Source: Sthenelais limicola (taxonomy: Eukaryota > Annelida > Polychaeta > Phyllodocida > Sigalionidae). Taken from it: a DNA stretch of 64,000 nucleotides. Shown here one piece after another: positions 10,465 through 20,936 of this stretch. Location: assembly GCA_942159475.1 (NCBI GenBank), contig OW804095.1, positions 61,098,773-61,162,772 of the forward strand, written 5' to 3'. The translations under genes were made by a program, and so were the position numbers. Under the pieces are notes generated by a model, which had not been told where the DNA came from, made no database searches, and saw nothing but the letters and a program-made list of their open reading frames with translations. Position 1 is the first letter of the stretch, and every line of letters starts with the position of its first letter.

Positions 10465-10771
10465 TAACCTTGGTGACGTTTATTTCGGGTTATGCAGAGC
10501 ATCATAGTCGATATAGACGGTAGTACAGGGGCCCACCCGTCCCACCCAGAAATTAATGTAATTTCTACCTGTACTACTCTGCTATAAATCGATTAGATTA
10601 TCGATAAATTATTGGGGTTCTATATCGAGTACTTAGTCCCCTCACCGTGGCTGGAAAGTGTGACGTCATCGATACGCGTGACGTATCTCCCCTGTACTAC
10701 CGTCTATATCGACTACGATGCTCTGCATAACCCGAAATAAACATCACCAAGGTTAGTTTATTTCTTGATTA
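10449..10771 (-). mobile_element. DIRS-like mini-element, opposite orientation
   Basis: The arms 10449-10530 (TAATCAAGAAATAAACTAAC..GACGGTAGTACAGGGG) and about 10685-10771 are inverted repeats around a 150-bp AT-rich core. The right arm, read on the minus strand, has the same layout as the left end of the neighbouring DIRS element: a TTATGC..GCAT segment, the TAGACGGTAG core, GGAGATACGTCACGCG, then TATCGATGACGTCAC. The left arm lacks the ACGTCACGCG part, as the DIRS right end does. It therefore looks like an internally deleted, non-autonomous DIRS relative lying head-to-tail against the larger copy. This assignment is an inference. Confidence 0.6.
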
Positions 10772-11184
10772 ATGGGTGACCTAAACTGTGCATGGTTTCA
10801 TGGCGACGTGAATACAATGATTCTTGTTGTGATATTTTAGACAAATAGTGTTTTTTCGGAGTCTGTGTATGGATGCACGGTGTCAACAATCATCCAAAAT
10901 CCATGACCTCACATCATTTTTCTCAAATCATTCATTGTCTTACCTCATACCCCAAAAGGAAAAAAGTATACCTGTATATTATTATGTGTCGCATAGGATT
11001 GCTAATGCCGACGACTGATTGACTTATTTGACTAAAAGATAGAATTAAATTACATAATTAATTTGACTAGGGATTGTATGATTTCATGAAGTGATTTGTA
11101 TTATTATTTAATTATTTTCATATAGGCTGAAAATGTTGTACTTGATACATGAGTTTATGAATAAAAAAAACTGTTTCCTTCAAG

Positions 11185-11378
11185 GCATGCTCGTCCATCG
11201 CATTGGTACGTTCCTTCACATTGTGGCAGACACCAAGCTTTGTGTCTCCGTAATGGACGATGAATACTATGCGGACAAGATTGCAAGGACCGTCATGGAA
11301 GCGGCAGAGCAAGAGAAGGATAAAAGGAGCGGATCCAGGAGGTGGACCCTATGGCAGGCACAGGCAGTCCTCATTCAG
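11185..11378 (+). CDS. CHS: Chitin synthase exon: HRIGTFLHI motif and tail start
   Basis: This 194-bp exon enters in phase 1 (completing the Gly split across the 6.3-kb intron) and leaves in phase 0. It reads GMLVHRIGTFLHIVADTKL and then a charged segment (VMEAAEQEKDKRSGSRRW). The HR-(I/F/Y)-GT-x-x-HI block directly after the last membrane helix is one of the most conserved C-terminal marks of animal chitin synthases. The acceptor is TTTCCTTCAAG ending at 11184. The donor is CAGGTAATT with GT at 11379. The phase match to 4850 shows the DIRS insertion left the coding frame intact. Confidence 0.9.
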
Positions 11379-13561
11379 GTAATTTGTGTGTATTGGTTAT
11401 GGGGGGGGAGGGGAGGGAGGGAGGGGGCGAATTAGCTAAATTTTTACAAACAAAGTCGTTAGCATGGCAAAAAATGTCTTTACACAAGAGCTCTTCATTT
11501 CAAATGAATAATTCTGGCAAAATGTCGGTTCTTAAAATTAAAGATTTTATAGTTGCTTGAATCAGATGTATGTTGCTGGTTATAAAAGAAACTAAGAAAA
11601 GCTGGTTTTGAATAATGACTGACTTTTTACTGATTGTGGTTCTCCTCAGAAATGTACGAAAGTGTAGTAGGTCCAAGCTACCAACTAGGGGCCTGCGGGG
11701 GATATGATACCCCAGGAATTCTGTTTAGTATATTAAGTGCTGTTTTATGCATTCTACTTGTTTTCAGGCCCATCAGGAGAATCCTTTAACCTTTAAAAGT
11801 TACATAATATCAAACTATTTTCAAAGTTACCTTAAACATATTACCAGGGTTCAATGATTATTAGATATCATGATAAAGGGTTTCCCAAAGAATTAAAAGA
11901 AGGGATATCCCTGGATGAAAATGAATAAATAAACGTAATAGTATATTGTACAAGTATCAAGTCAAATGAATTTTATGTTGTGTACTAAGTCAGTTTAGGG
12001 GAAACAAGTTGATGTAGTGATGAATCATAACTTCATACTGCAATTAGGAGAATTATAATCTTTTGTTCTAATCTTAAATGTTCCCCCAAAAGAATATAGC
12101 ATACAATTCACTTCATCACCATATTCTGAGAATTTGCAGGGAAGATGTGTATTTGAATTTATAAATATTTGTTTCCCTAGTTGGCATGGCATTAAAACGC
12201 AAGAGATATTTCCTGTAGTGTAGGAGTTATTTCTCGAATTCATTGATGAATTAAAGATTAGGAAAGACTATTGAAATAAAATATTGTTTATTGACATGCC
12301 AACAATGCAATATGTTTATTTTGACTTGGACAGAATTTCAGAAAGACATGTGAAATTAAAAAAATAATCATTGCAGTCATCCGTTTTACCTTGCTCTGAT
12401 ATATCCAATACAATTCTTATTTGATACTAGAAAAGTACCCGTCTTCCAGACGGTCCCCCTCTCTCCCTACACTTCCCCCTCTTCCTCTTTTCCCTCCGCC
12501 TCTTCTCCTTCTCTCATACCGGTTTTTCTCTCCCAGTAGGCCTCCGATCCCCCCACCTCTCCCTCCCCTCTTCCTCATGCTCCCCCTCCTCGCTTTCTCT
12601 CCCTCCCCTCTTTTCCTTCCCCTTTTCTTCTCCCCTTCCCTCTCCTATTTCCCCACCCTCTCCCTTTTCTTCACTCTCCCCTCCTACATCTTCTCCCTCC
12701 CCGCCCCCACTCCAATACCCCCACCCTCTCCCACTCCTCTGCATGTAGTTGGGTCCCCCTGGAAGGGAGGTAGTAGCTTATGGGAAATGACATAGTATCT
12801 CACAGGGGCTTTCCCATAAATAGAGTGTGTAGATCCCAATTTAAAAAAGGCTTCAAAATCACATTTCCACCACAGATAACTTCACAAACCACATACGATG
12901 TCCTCCAGAGAGGGTGGACAGAACTCTACTGATGAGTAAAACGGTTTGTAAAACAATAAATTCCGACAACATGTGAGACAAAGAAACCCCTCTTTTCTAC
13001 CTAAAGAAACCCCTCTTTTCTACCTCTTTTCATAGAAATCGCTCTTCCCTTATATTATATGGATTAGAGTAGGCCTACTGGACACACTGCTTCTTAGTCC
13101 AAATTTATTTGGACATCAGGATTTGGTGAGGTGGTTGAGGCTGCAATGTTATTCAGCTAGCATAAATTCGGTCAGGAACACAATCGGAAAACCCTTTTAA
13201 CATATAATTTGAATTCAAGGGGATGCTGTTCCATATTATTGGGTCTTTCTATACATATGAGGGATCTTTTGACTTTTTTCATTGTTTTGCATTGGGACTA
13301 TCAAAGGTTTGCCACAAAACGTTTTTGGAAGGTGGGGTCTATGGGGGCCCACCAGCCCACCAGCTCCCCCCCCCACACACACACACCATGGATCCAGCCC
13401 TGGAGATTACTGTAAGCCAACAATAGCCTTTGGATTTTCGTATATATCATATATTATTATATTACATGATAAAAAATTGTCGAAATTTCTTTCCTTGAGA
13501 CTCATGGGGTATATTTTAAAAAATTGTGTGGTGTGGCTCATGCTGGCTTTCTATTTTACAG
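11379..13561. other. Chitin synthase intron with pyrimidine-rich tract
   Basis: No gene is seen. The main structure is a strongly polypyrimidine tract at about 12460-12760 (mostly CCTCTTCCCC variants) that opens after a small hairpin (CCGTCTTCCAGACGG). A G-rich run lies at 11400-11427. An open frame over the tract is only low-complexity composition. Confidence 0.6.
12460..12760. repeat. Polypyrimidine low-complexity tract (about 300 bp)
   Basis: The + strand is almost entirely C and T. A purine-rich counterpart of similar size is at 27770-28020. Such R/Y tracts can form triplex (H-DNA) structures and mutate quickly. Confidence 0.8.
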
Positions 13562-13669
13562 GCGGAGAAGTTGAGGAAAAAGAGCCCGATATGGACAAAG
13601 CCAAGAGATAGCTTGAATGACACTCAAATGAAACCTGTCAATGATTTTATCATGGACGCCCTTCCAAAG
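13562..13669 (+). CDS. CHS: Chitin synthase exon: cytoplasmic tail
   Basis: This 108-bp exon of 36 codons is phase 0 at both ends and reads AEKLRKKSPIWTKPRDSLND then TQMKPVNDFIMDALPK. It is preceded by a textbook acceptor (TCTATTTTACAG) and followed by GTAAGAGG at 13670. The charged, non-membrane sequence fits the variable cytoplasmic tail. Support comes from splice sites and phase rather than from conservation, so it is slightly less certain than the membrane exons. Confidence 0.75.
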
Positions 13670-14745
13670 GTAAGAGGAAGACTAAATAAGTATCATTTTT
13701 TCCCTAAAGATTTTTATGTGTTTTGAGTTAATGAGTTAATTTATTGTCTTATTGTTTAAAGTGATTAAGGTGCATAAAAAAAGTATTTGATTGTATTAAT
13801 TGTATTTGGCCATCGTCAGTCAGTATGTTATCTGTTATCGCAATAGGGCGCGGTACTGAGGCATTGCCCCCTCATGATGACATGAGTCAGAGTATTGCGC
13901 CAGACTGACCCCTCCATAGATTTAGGGTACATTGCATCAGAGATGAGTCGCTCACGAGCTTGTCTCTGAACTTCCAGAATGATGCAAGTCATCCTTCCAT
14001 TCCTTCCATACTAAGAAATTCTCATGCAATGGTACCAGGGGCTTGCTAGAACGTTCTAGAACATTGCTGCAAGACCCAGTTAAGATGATGAAACTCTAAT
14101 AATATATAAAGACCCCAGGTTCTGTCAAAGTCACTTTCAACTGCTCCTGTACGATCCTCACACACATGGCCACCCCCGCTCACCAAAATGTACTGGGCTA
14201 AACCCTTACCCACACTCATTCCCACTCAGTGTTCACCAGTGCGTAACAACCATGTACTCCACATGTCGACAACAAACCAGCAGATCCGAACAATTCAAGA
14301 CTAAGATCAACTAGACACACGATCCACAAGAATCTACATTAGCCATTAACAGTGATTACGCAACTCCCTATTATATCCGATATAGAGGTAATTCATGAAG
14401 TGTCGGTCACCCCGCTCCCCAGCAATACAGACCGACATTTACATCTACACGGTTTTTATTTCTGAGTCAAACAGATGTTTGTGACTGAACATTTTACATC
14501 AAGGCATACAAGTGTTAAAAAATGTGTTTACAAACATTTACATCTACACGGTTTTTATTTCTGAGTCAAACAGATGTTTGTGACTGAACATTCTACATCA
14601 AGGCATACAAGTGTTCAAAATGTGCATGTCATCTTTGTTTTGAAAATAAAGGATCAAATACTGAAAAGCTTACAGAGTTATTCCGTTACTTCTTAAATTA
14701 GTTACCTGTTACAAATCCAGGGAAAATAATTTCCATTTTCCAAAC
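13670..14745. other. Chitin synthase intron, part 1, with 99-bp tandem duplication
   Basis: No coding content was recognised. A 99-bp unit (ACATTTACATCTACACGG ... AAGTGTT) occurs at 14435 and again at 14534 with few differences. The region 13830-14250 is less AT-rich than its surroundings but shows no domain. It ends where the antisense LINE tail begins. Confidence 0.6.
14435..14632. repeat. Two-copy 99-bp tandem repeat
   Basis: The units start at 14435 and 14534 and share ACATTTACATCTACACGG, GAGTCAAACAGATGTTTGTG and CATCAAGGCATACAAGTGTT. The differences are a few substitutions. Confidence 0.85.
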
Positions 14746-14749
14746 ACTT

Positions 14750-15480
14750 TCTTATAGGAAGCATTGTTTTTCTTCTTCATTTCCTCTTCTTTTTAATTCT
14801 CTTAGGTATTCAAATAGGTAGATTTTGTTTTCTCCAAAGAGCTTTTTCTTATAAATGTAACACTTCGCTGTCAAAAGAATAAAGTTCCACATATCATGTT
14901 TGTTGTCAGAACCTGGAATTCCGAGGATCATGTAGACAGCGCTCATGTTCTCTGTCAACTGCTTGTCCAAATGTTCATTGGTTTTGGATCAGTTGATAAG
15001 ACTGTGTCAAATGTTACATGCATTCTGACAATCTATTAAAAGATGGAAAATGTTGTCCACCTTCTAACAAAAACTGCATGTGTCTTCTTCTTTAATACTG
15101 ATTGCGCTTAAACAAATTACAGACTGTATAAGCCAATTTAACACCTTATATTGACAGGACTGCAATTGGACATCCTTAGTACAATGGTAAGGGATCAGAT
15201 ACCATGTTTCAGCCTCTACAGCCAAAATATCCAGGTCTTTGTTAAGGAAGAGGGTGCATGAATTCCTGTCATCCTTTTTGTCTAAAGGTTTACGAACAGA
15301 GTCATACAAAATACAGGATGGGGCACTGAGGATATTAGAGTTATTCCCTATAATTATGACACAGAATTTCATCTTTGAAATTGTATACTTCTTCCTCCTG
15401 GCATTTTTCAATCCACTTAACGGGAATCTTAGCTTTTAGAAGTTTTAGAAAATTCACATTTAAATCATAGTCTGCCTTAA
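14750..15480 (-). pseudogene. Antisense LINE polymerase C-terminal relic
   Basis: The minus-strand frames 15411-15064 and 14970-14752 read in order as a LINE tail. They contain QSCQYKVLNWLIQS, then EEDTCSFC, and finally KHDMWNFILLTAKCYIYKKK with FEYLRELKRRGNEEE. The order FQ(Y/F)K-x-L-(n)-C-x-FC-(n)-H-(n)-C, then N-x-ILLTAK-x-YIY, is characteristic of the end of L1/L2-like non-LTR polymerases. Stops separate the pieces, so it is dead. It lies antisense in the chitin synthase intron 13670-16022. Confidence 0.65.
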
Positions 15481-16022
15481 ACTAGGCCTGATTTTTTATG
15501 CAAACGTTAGAAATTATTTGTTCAAACCTGAAGACGCCTTTGTCTGACCATCTCTTTCAGTTAACAATAACTGACTCTAGCTTGACAAGCATATTTTTCC
15601 ACATTACCTAACCAACTTATTTAGCCTCAACCTCAAAGCACCTTCATTCTTTTCGTACCAAATTTTGATAATTCTAGTTTAAGTATGAAAATGGATGCCT
15701 GAGGTATTGGTTAGTTCATTCTATGCATTTTGTTTCTAAAATTACTTATTATATTGCAATTTTGAATCACCTTTTCTGTTTAGATATCTTTCTTTTGTAG
15801 CAAGCAGACAGCAGTGATGGTTATGTGACCTAAAATAGTGTGTTATGATGGCAACGCTTGTTACGCAATGGGGAGAATCTATACTTCCCATACATATTGT
15901 TTTCATTACTTATTTAATTTGAAATCAATATAATAATGCTGTTGAAAAAACATCTCACATGGGTCGAAAACAATCCTTTTAGGGACAGTTGGGTAAATAA
16001 ATATGTATCTTGCTCTTTGCAG

Positions 16023-16214
16023 TCTGATGACCTCAAAACAGCAAAACTAAGAAAGGCTTATCTCAATAAGTCCAAGAAATCAAGAAATAACCTGGAAAAC
16101 AGTCCCTATGATTCCCCCGTACCTGCAAATCGATTGCCGCCGATTAAAGGTAGTCCCAGACCAGCAGAAACTATGAACACAAGGAAAATAACAGAAAATT
16201 GGTATGAAGCTTAA
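16023..16214 (+). CDS. CHS: Chitin synthase last exon, C-terminus and stop
   Basis: The acceptor CTCTTTGCAG ends at 16022. The exon enters in phase 0 and reads SDDLKTAKLRKAYLNKSKKS, a proline-rich stretch (DSPVPANRLPPIKGSPRP), and finishes KITENWYEA before TAA at 16212-16214. The sequence is polar and basic, as expected for the cytoplasmic end. It is the last exon because the frame closes here and a good poly(A) signal follows at 16970. Conservation here is low, so the support is the acceptor, the phase, and the continuity with the previous tail exon. Confidence 0.7.
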   Translation, partial: SDDLKTAKLRKAYLNKSKKSRNNLENSPYDSPVPANRLPPIKGSPRPAETMNTRKITENWYEA

Positions 16215-16969
16215 AAGTTCTACTAATTTTTGCATTTCTTTTCTTAATCTTTATATCATATATCTCTAGATTAAGCTAAGAATAATACGCAGGTCTATAA
16301 TCTGGTTGGCTCGCCCTGGCTATGCCCCTGTGTGAAAGTGTATTCAAGAATGGTCAAGTCTCATATGATATTTATGCAGTGCTTACCTATAGTGAGAATA
16401 TCAATTTGAACATAATTGTTTAATATGGCAACCTAATTCAAAAAGTATAAAATCTATGTCTAGCTAGATTTATTACTCAGACTGATTATGTAAATTTAAG
16501 GCAAATATGCTCTAATGAATCAGGACTATTATTCTGTGTTAATCACATTGAATGCTAACTAACATAATATTTTCTTTACCATAATTTGCTTGACATACAG
16601 ATGGATAAAAAAGAGTGAACACAGAACAGTGGATAAAACTCTAACCACTTATGGTACTTGTTAGTGCAGTGTTAAATGAAGAACAACATTGTAAGCAGAG
16701 TGATACAAGTACAGAGTTTTGTATTGATGATCACCCCTGATAAGGAGTTCTTCATTTTGCTTAGTTTACTGCATGTAGAACGAGTACCATAAATGTATCA
16801 TTGTATGTACCTAAATGTGTCAGTAAGTACCATAAGTGTATTAGTAAATGTACCTAATTTTGTCTTTAAAAAGTAATTGTTTGTGGTAAAGTTTGATCGT
16901 TTCTTTTGTTATATAGATAACCTAGACCATATTAAACAGAAACTGCTTTAACATTTAATATCTTTCTTG

Positions 16970-16975
16970 AATAAA
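16970..16975 (+). terminator. Candidate poly(A) signal of chitin synthase
   Basis: An AATAAA (in TTGAATAAAAGAATGTGCC) lies about 755 bases after the stop codon, followed by T/G-rich sequence. It is the best candidate in the stretch before the DUF229 fragment; use is inferred. Confidence 0.4.
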
Positions 16976-17408
16976 AGAATGTGCCTCAACACTTTGTATA
17001 GAGTATTATATTGAGAAAATGTATAATGTGCATTAGTTGCAGGCAATCAGAAGGATTAATATCAGAAACTGATGAGTTTTAAAAACACAACTGAAATAGT
17101 TCATTTGAAATTTCTCTTTTATTGTTGACATGACGTCTTAAAGTGTAGATCAACTGACTTCAATACAATATAGCCAGATAGCAGAACAATATACACTTGC
17201 TTGTGTCTTGAACATTCCGAATCAAAATGATAAGCATTGACACCAGGGTTGGCAGGAATGCTGAGAATGCAAAGAATATAGAAGAAAAGGTCTATAGGAC
17301 TATTTCTTGCATTCAATTTACCAAGATGAGACCAGATATGACTGATTTCCCACCAGGTGACAACAGACACCAATTGGAAAACTTGCATCACTTTGGCTGT
17401 ATAGACCC

Positions 17409-17995
17409 ATTATTGTATTATCATTTACAGACACAGTAATCACTAACATGTCTTTCTGAAGCCTTCAAGCAACCAACCATTTTGGCATAAGCTGTAGTCC
17501 GAAATATAGAAAAATGGGATCCAACAATAAATTCCTTCTTTATTGTGTCATACTGCATATTAACTTCATCAATTGCACCACAAAGATCAGATTTAAATGT
17601 CACTTCAGATTTCATGTATTTGGTCTTTTCCTTCGCAACTTTAGCCCTGATAATTTCTTTTACTTTGTGCACACCACATTTGTTTCTAAAACTAATTGTA
17701 TAAGAATTAACCCTATCCACTGCAGCTTGAGCTGCCTTTGCAGTCATCGGATCTGTTTTACTCAAGGAATCCCATTTAAGACATGAACAGTAAAACACAG
17801 GAATGAAGGCATCATTACATGATCGATTCCATGGGACTTCTGTGAATAAACTTATGCCACGTTCACTTGTGCTTTTAAAACCATCCAGGTCCAGTTAGTG
17901 TAATATTGTTTCCCTGATATCATAAGTGGTAGTCAATTTCTTGGCATTTCCTACCAAATTAGTATGATATTTGGGGTATTTTTCCTTGAACCAAG
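17409..17995 (-). pseudogene. 587-bp duplicate of the DUF229 gene 3' end
   Basis: This segment aligns base for base, without net insertion or deletion, to 28974-29560 (offset 11565). That covers the last roughly 190 codons and a few bases of 3' UTR of the intact DUF229 gene. On the minus strand the final 125 codons are open and nearly identical to the parent. Further upstream a Leu codon has become TAA (TTA at 17895-17897 on the + strand), so it cannot be an alternative 3' exon in this frame. The homology ends sharply at GAACCAAG|AGCTT. It is in the parent's orientation, about 440 bp past the chitin synthase poly(A) signal. Confidence 0.9.
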
Positions 17996-20100
17996 AGCTT
18001 GAAGATAGTATGACTAAGAAAAGGAATGCCTATTATTCTCAGTCTTATTATCTTGGCCTGGAATTACTGTTTCAATTGCCAATTATAAGCACGGGCTGTG
18101 TTGTGTATTCTCATAGATACATCGATCCATGTCCTACCTTGTACCTGTAGGGTTATATAGACTAGGGCTGTGTGGTCCCCACCTCACCAAAGGACTTCTC
18201 TGTGGGCTTGAGCAATTCACACACACTTCGATTATTTTTTTCTTATACTTGTTATTGTTATTTGTTTGCAATAAAGGGGAGTGTTAATACACATATTTCA
18301 CATCCCATTGACCAACAACTCCTTAAGTTAAAAAGTATTCATTGATCTCAGCCTCTTCACTTAGTTATAGATATAGACCGTTCGACCTAGAAAGTATCCG
18401 CGCGAGAATTTGTGTTGTGTAGGTGTATGGTAACTGCTTGGCTGGTTAGTTTAGTAGAATATTTTCCGGCCGCTGTATTTGTTATATCGTTGGTAATAAT
18501 GAAAGCTTTTAAAATTATGGTTTCGGCGACTGCAGAGCCGGGGGACCCGGCTAAACTTGGCCACTGGGAACGAGTTGACTCGGTGTTTTGCTTGGTCTGC
18601 AGGCGTCTTTATGGCAATGCCATAAAACCCCTGCAGATTTTAGACTTCAGGAGAAGAATCGATATTTCGTTACCTTTTTAATGGAATAATCGCGGAGTTT
18701 CTACATGGAATATGACAGCAATACATGCACGTGATAATCCTAGGCTAGTTGTTTGTTGTTAGTTGCAAAGACGGAAGTGTCTGACCGGAAGGAGCGTGCT
18801 CAATACACTATGAGAAGCCTTACGTATCATTTCCCATACATTTCAGTCATGTGGCCCAACTTTCACGGTCAGTCGATCGGCCGATATGCAGTCCCCATTC
18901 ACGCTAGTGTTAACGTAAGTTTACACCAAGATTGTAATTTATCTGTGCGCATTTCGGTTAAATCGACTTTACTAATAGCTAGGTGTATTAATATGCTGGC
19001 GATTCATTGTAGTGGATGCCTAAGTTTGTAGGAAAATAAGTGCGAGAAACCTTTTGCAGACCCAGGGGCCCATCTCTTATAATCGTTGTACAGTTATGGC
19101 GTGGCGTTCGCAATGTTTAGGTGAATAGCATTTGCTTATTGAAATAAGCGTTTTGCCACCGTTCGTCAAGCCTCCATAGGACTCGGCGTACCGCTCTTGC
19201 CACTGTGGTCTTCCAGCAGAGAGGCATAGAATGACCAGGCGTGGGAAGATCCTTTCAACAAACATATGATTCAGGTCTCGCCACAATTAATATATACACA
19301 TTATATTTTGCAGACAACATATAAGGTTACATATAGCCCTACAGGTGCAAGGTAGGGTATGGGGCAATGTATATATACTAGCCTAATACCCGGTTAGATG
19401 CCCTGCAAGCTCGGCTGATCCCTCGCTTGGAGTCTATACCTGCAAACACACGCCCAAACTTCAGGTCAACACCCGTCAAAAATCCCTTATTCACTATTAA
19501 GAGGATCGTGTATTATACAAAATATAAGAATTTGGAAAGGTATATACAACCCATAGAGGTGCTAGACTGACAGGTCCTGGAATGGAATTAATTCTCAAGA
19601 CTGACTTAGTCACAGCCCCCTTATCATGTTTTCTCTAGGCCTGTTTTTTTTAAACAAAAAACAAACCACATATAATTATATGGAAAATGCAATGAAAGAT
19701 GATCCTAACATCCTCGTCTCCATCCCGTCCCTTCTTCACCAATTTAAATCACATTCTTCTTTAGCTCAAGAATATTAAGACGCGACTTCTGTTTCCTCGA
19801 AATGATATTTCTCAATCATAACCCAGGACTCGGAATAAGCTGGAAAAGGCAGAGAAGCGATATGATAGCAGGAAGTGTACAGCAAAGACTCATTTATTGT
19901 ACACTATAATATAATAACATCGCCCTCCTAAATAATAGGGAATAGCCTTATGGACATGCCATAAGACTCTTCCCTCCAAACCACAACCTTCTAAGTCCAT
20001 ACTATATACCCCAGGCCCTGGGGAAAACATTCTAAAGAATAACTAAATTATGAGACATATCCGGGTACGTGTTGCAAACACCCATATGGACTTGGGAGGC
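17996..20100. other. Intergenic, no gene recognised
   Basis: A GC-richer patch at 18370-19030 carries two modest open frames on the + strand (18412-18681 and 18753-19031) without a recognisable domain, and a CGCG-containing start. It could be a first exon or promoter region, but nothing confirms it. The rest is AT-rich and without visible structure. Confidence 0.4.
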
Positions 20101-20936
20101 TGGGCCCTGTTGTATAAGCTATAAGGAAGGACATTTTTCTGTGGGAACTTTTCCCTCTCTATATTCATTCCTACATGGCATTCCCAGCTCGTAGGAATAT
20201 TCCTTGCTGTATAGGTGTGGGTCAGCAAGGTAAAAGGTAAATAGGATGCATAGGATTCACTCATTTCTTGGGTTTAAAGACTAATATAACACATTTCTTA
20301 CAATTTGAAGTGACAATGTTGGTAAAATATTGGAACACTTTTTCTTATACCTTTAGATATGATGTAGATTATCCTGAATGGATTAGAATTTAGATCCACA
20401 GGTGTCACCTAGAAACTGACCCTTTTGGTTGTGGGAATTTCCTACATTGATACTTGTAGTTGTTCCCTATGTAGGAATTTCCCTCAGAAGTTTTCCCTCT
20501 TGAGTAATTTGATTGTTTACACATTAAACATGTTGAATTTAAAATGTTAAATGTTTTAAACATGAAAAGATTGGATAACTAAGTCTTCCCTATGGAATTC
20601 CTTAGGATGTATTGACTGCACAGGGGGCCAGGGACTGTGTACGAGAAGAAGAAGAAGAAGAAGAAGAAGAGGAGGAGGAGGAGGAGGAGGAGAAAAAGAA
20701 GCTATTATTACAGTACAAAGTTTCTGCTGTTAGATGATTTTTCTGTTGATTTTTAAGAGAATTCCCTAATGGGCAGCTACTATTCCTTGCTTAGCAGCTG
20801 GGAAGGAATGGTTCAGGGAAGGAATAGCCTATACACACAATAGGAATTTCGTAGGAATTTCCCACCGAAGTAGGGGGAAAAAATATAGGAATTCCTACAA
20901 AATAATTCCTTCCTGAGCTTATACAACAGGGCCCTG
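20101..20936. mobile_element. Non-autonomous DNA transposon with GGGCCCTGTTGTATAAGCT ends
   Basis: The left end TGGGCCCTGTTGTATAAGCT followed by AAGGAAGG is mirrored at the right end by CCTTCCTGAGCTTATACAAC and AGGGCCC. Inside are several GTAGGAATTTCCC-type motifs in both directions and a GAA/GAG microsatellite at 20643-20698. There is no transposase frame. The length is about 840 bp. The superfamily was not assigned. Confidence 0.7.
20643..20698 (+). repeat. GAA/GAG trinucleotide microsatellite
   Basis: A run of GAA units passes into GAG units and then AAAAAGAAG. It lies inside the inverted-repeat element 20101-20936. Confidence 0.9.

Noticed and set aside
12421..12795. 124-codon Pro/Leu/Ser-rich open frame
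   Set aside because: It is a translation of the polypyrimidine tract. Composition alone keeps it open and no domain is visible.
15239..15439. Plus-strand frame in the chitin synthase intron
   Set aside because: It is the opposite strand of the antisense LINE tail, which explains the sequence better.
17514..17786. Plus-strand 90-codon frame
   Set aside because: It is a shadow of the DUF229 duplicate on the other strand.
18412..19031. Two open frames in a GC-richer patch, possible gene
   Set aside because: No domain, no consistent splice sites and no codon pattern convinced me. Kept only as an unexplained GC-richer region.
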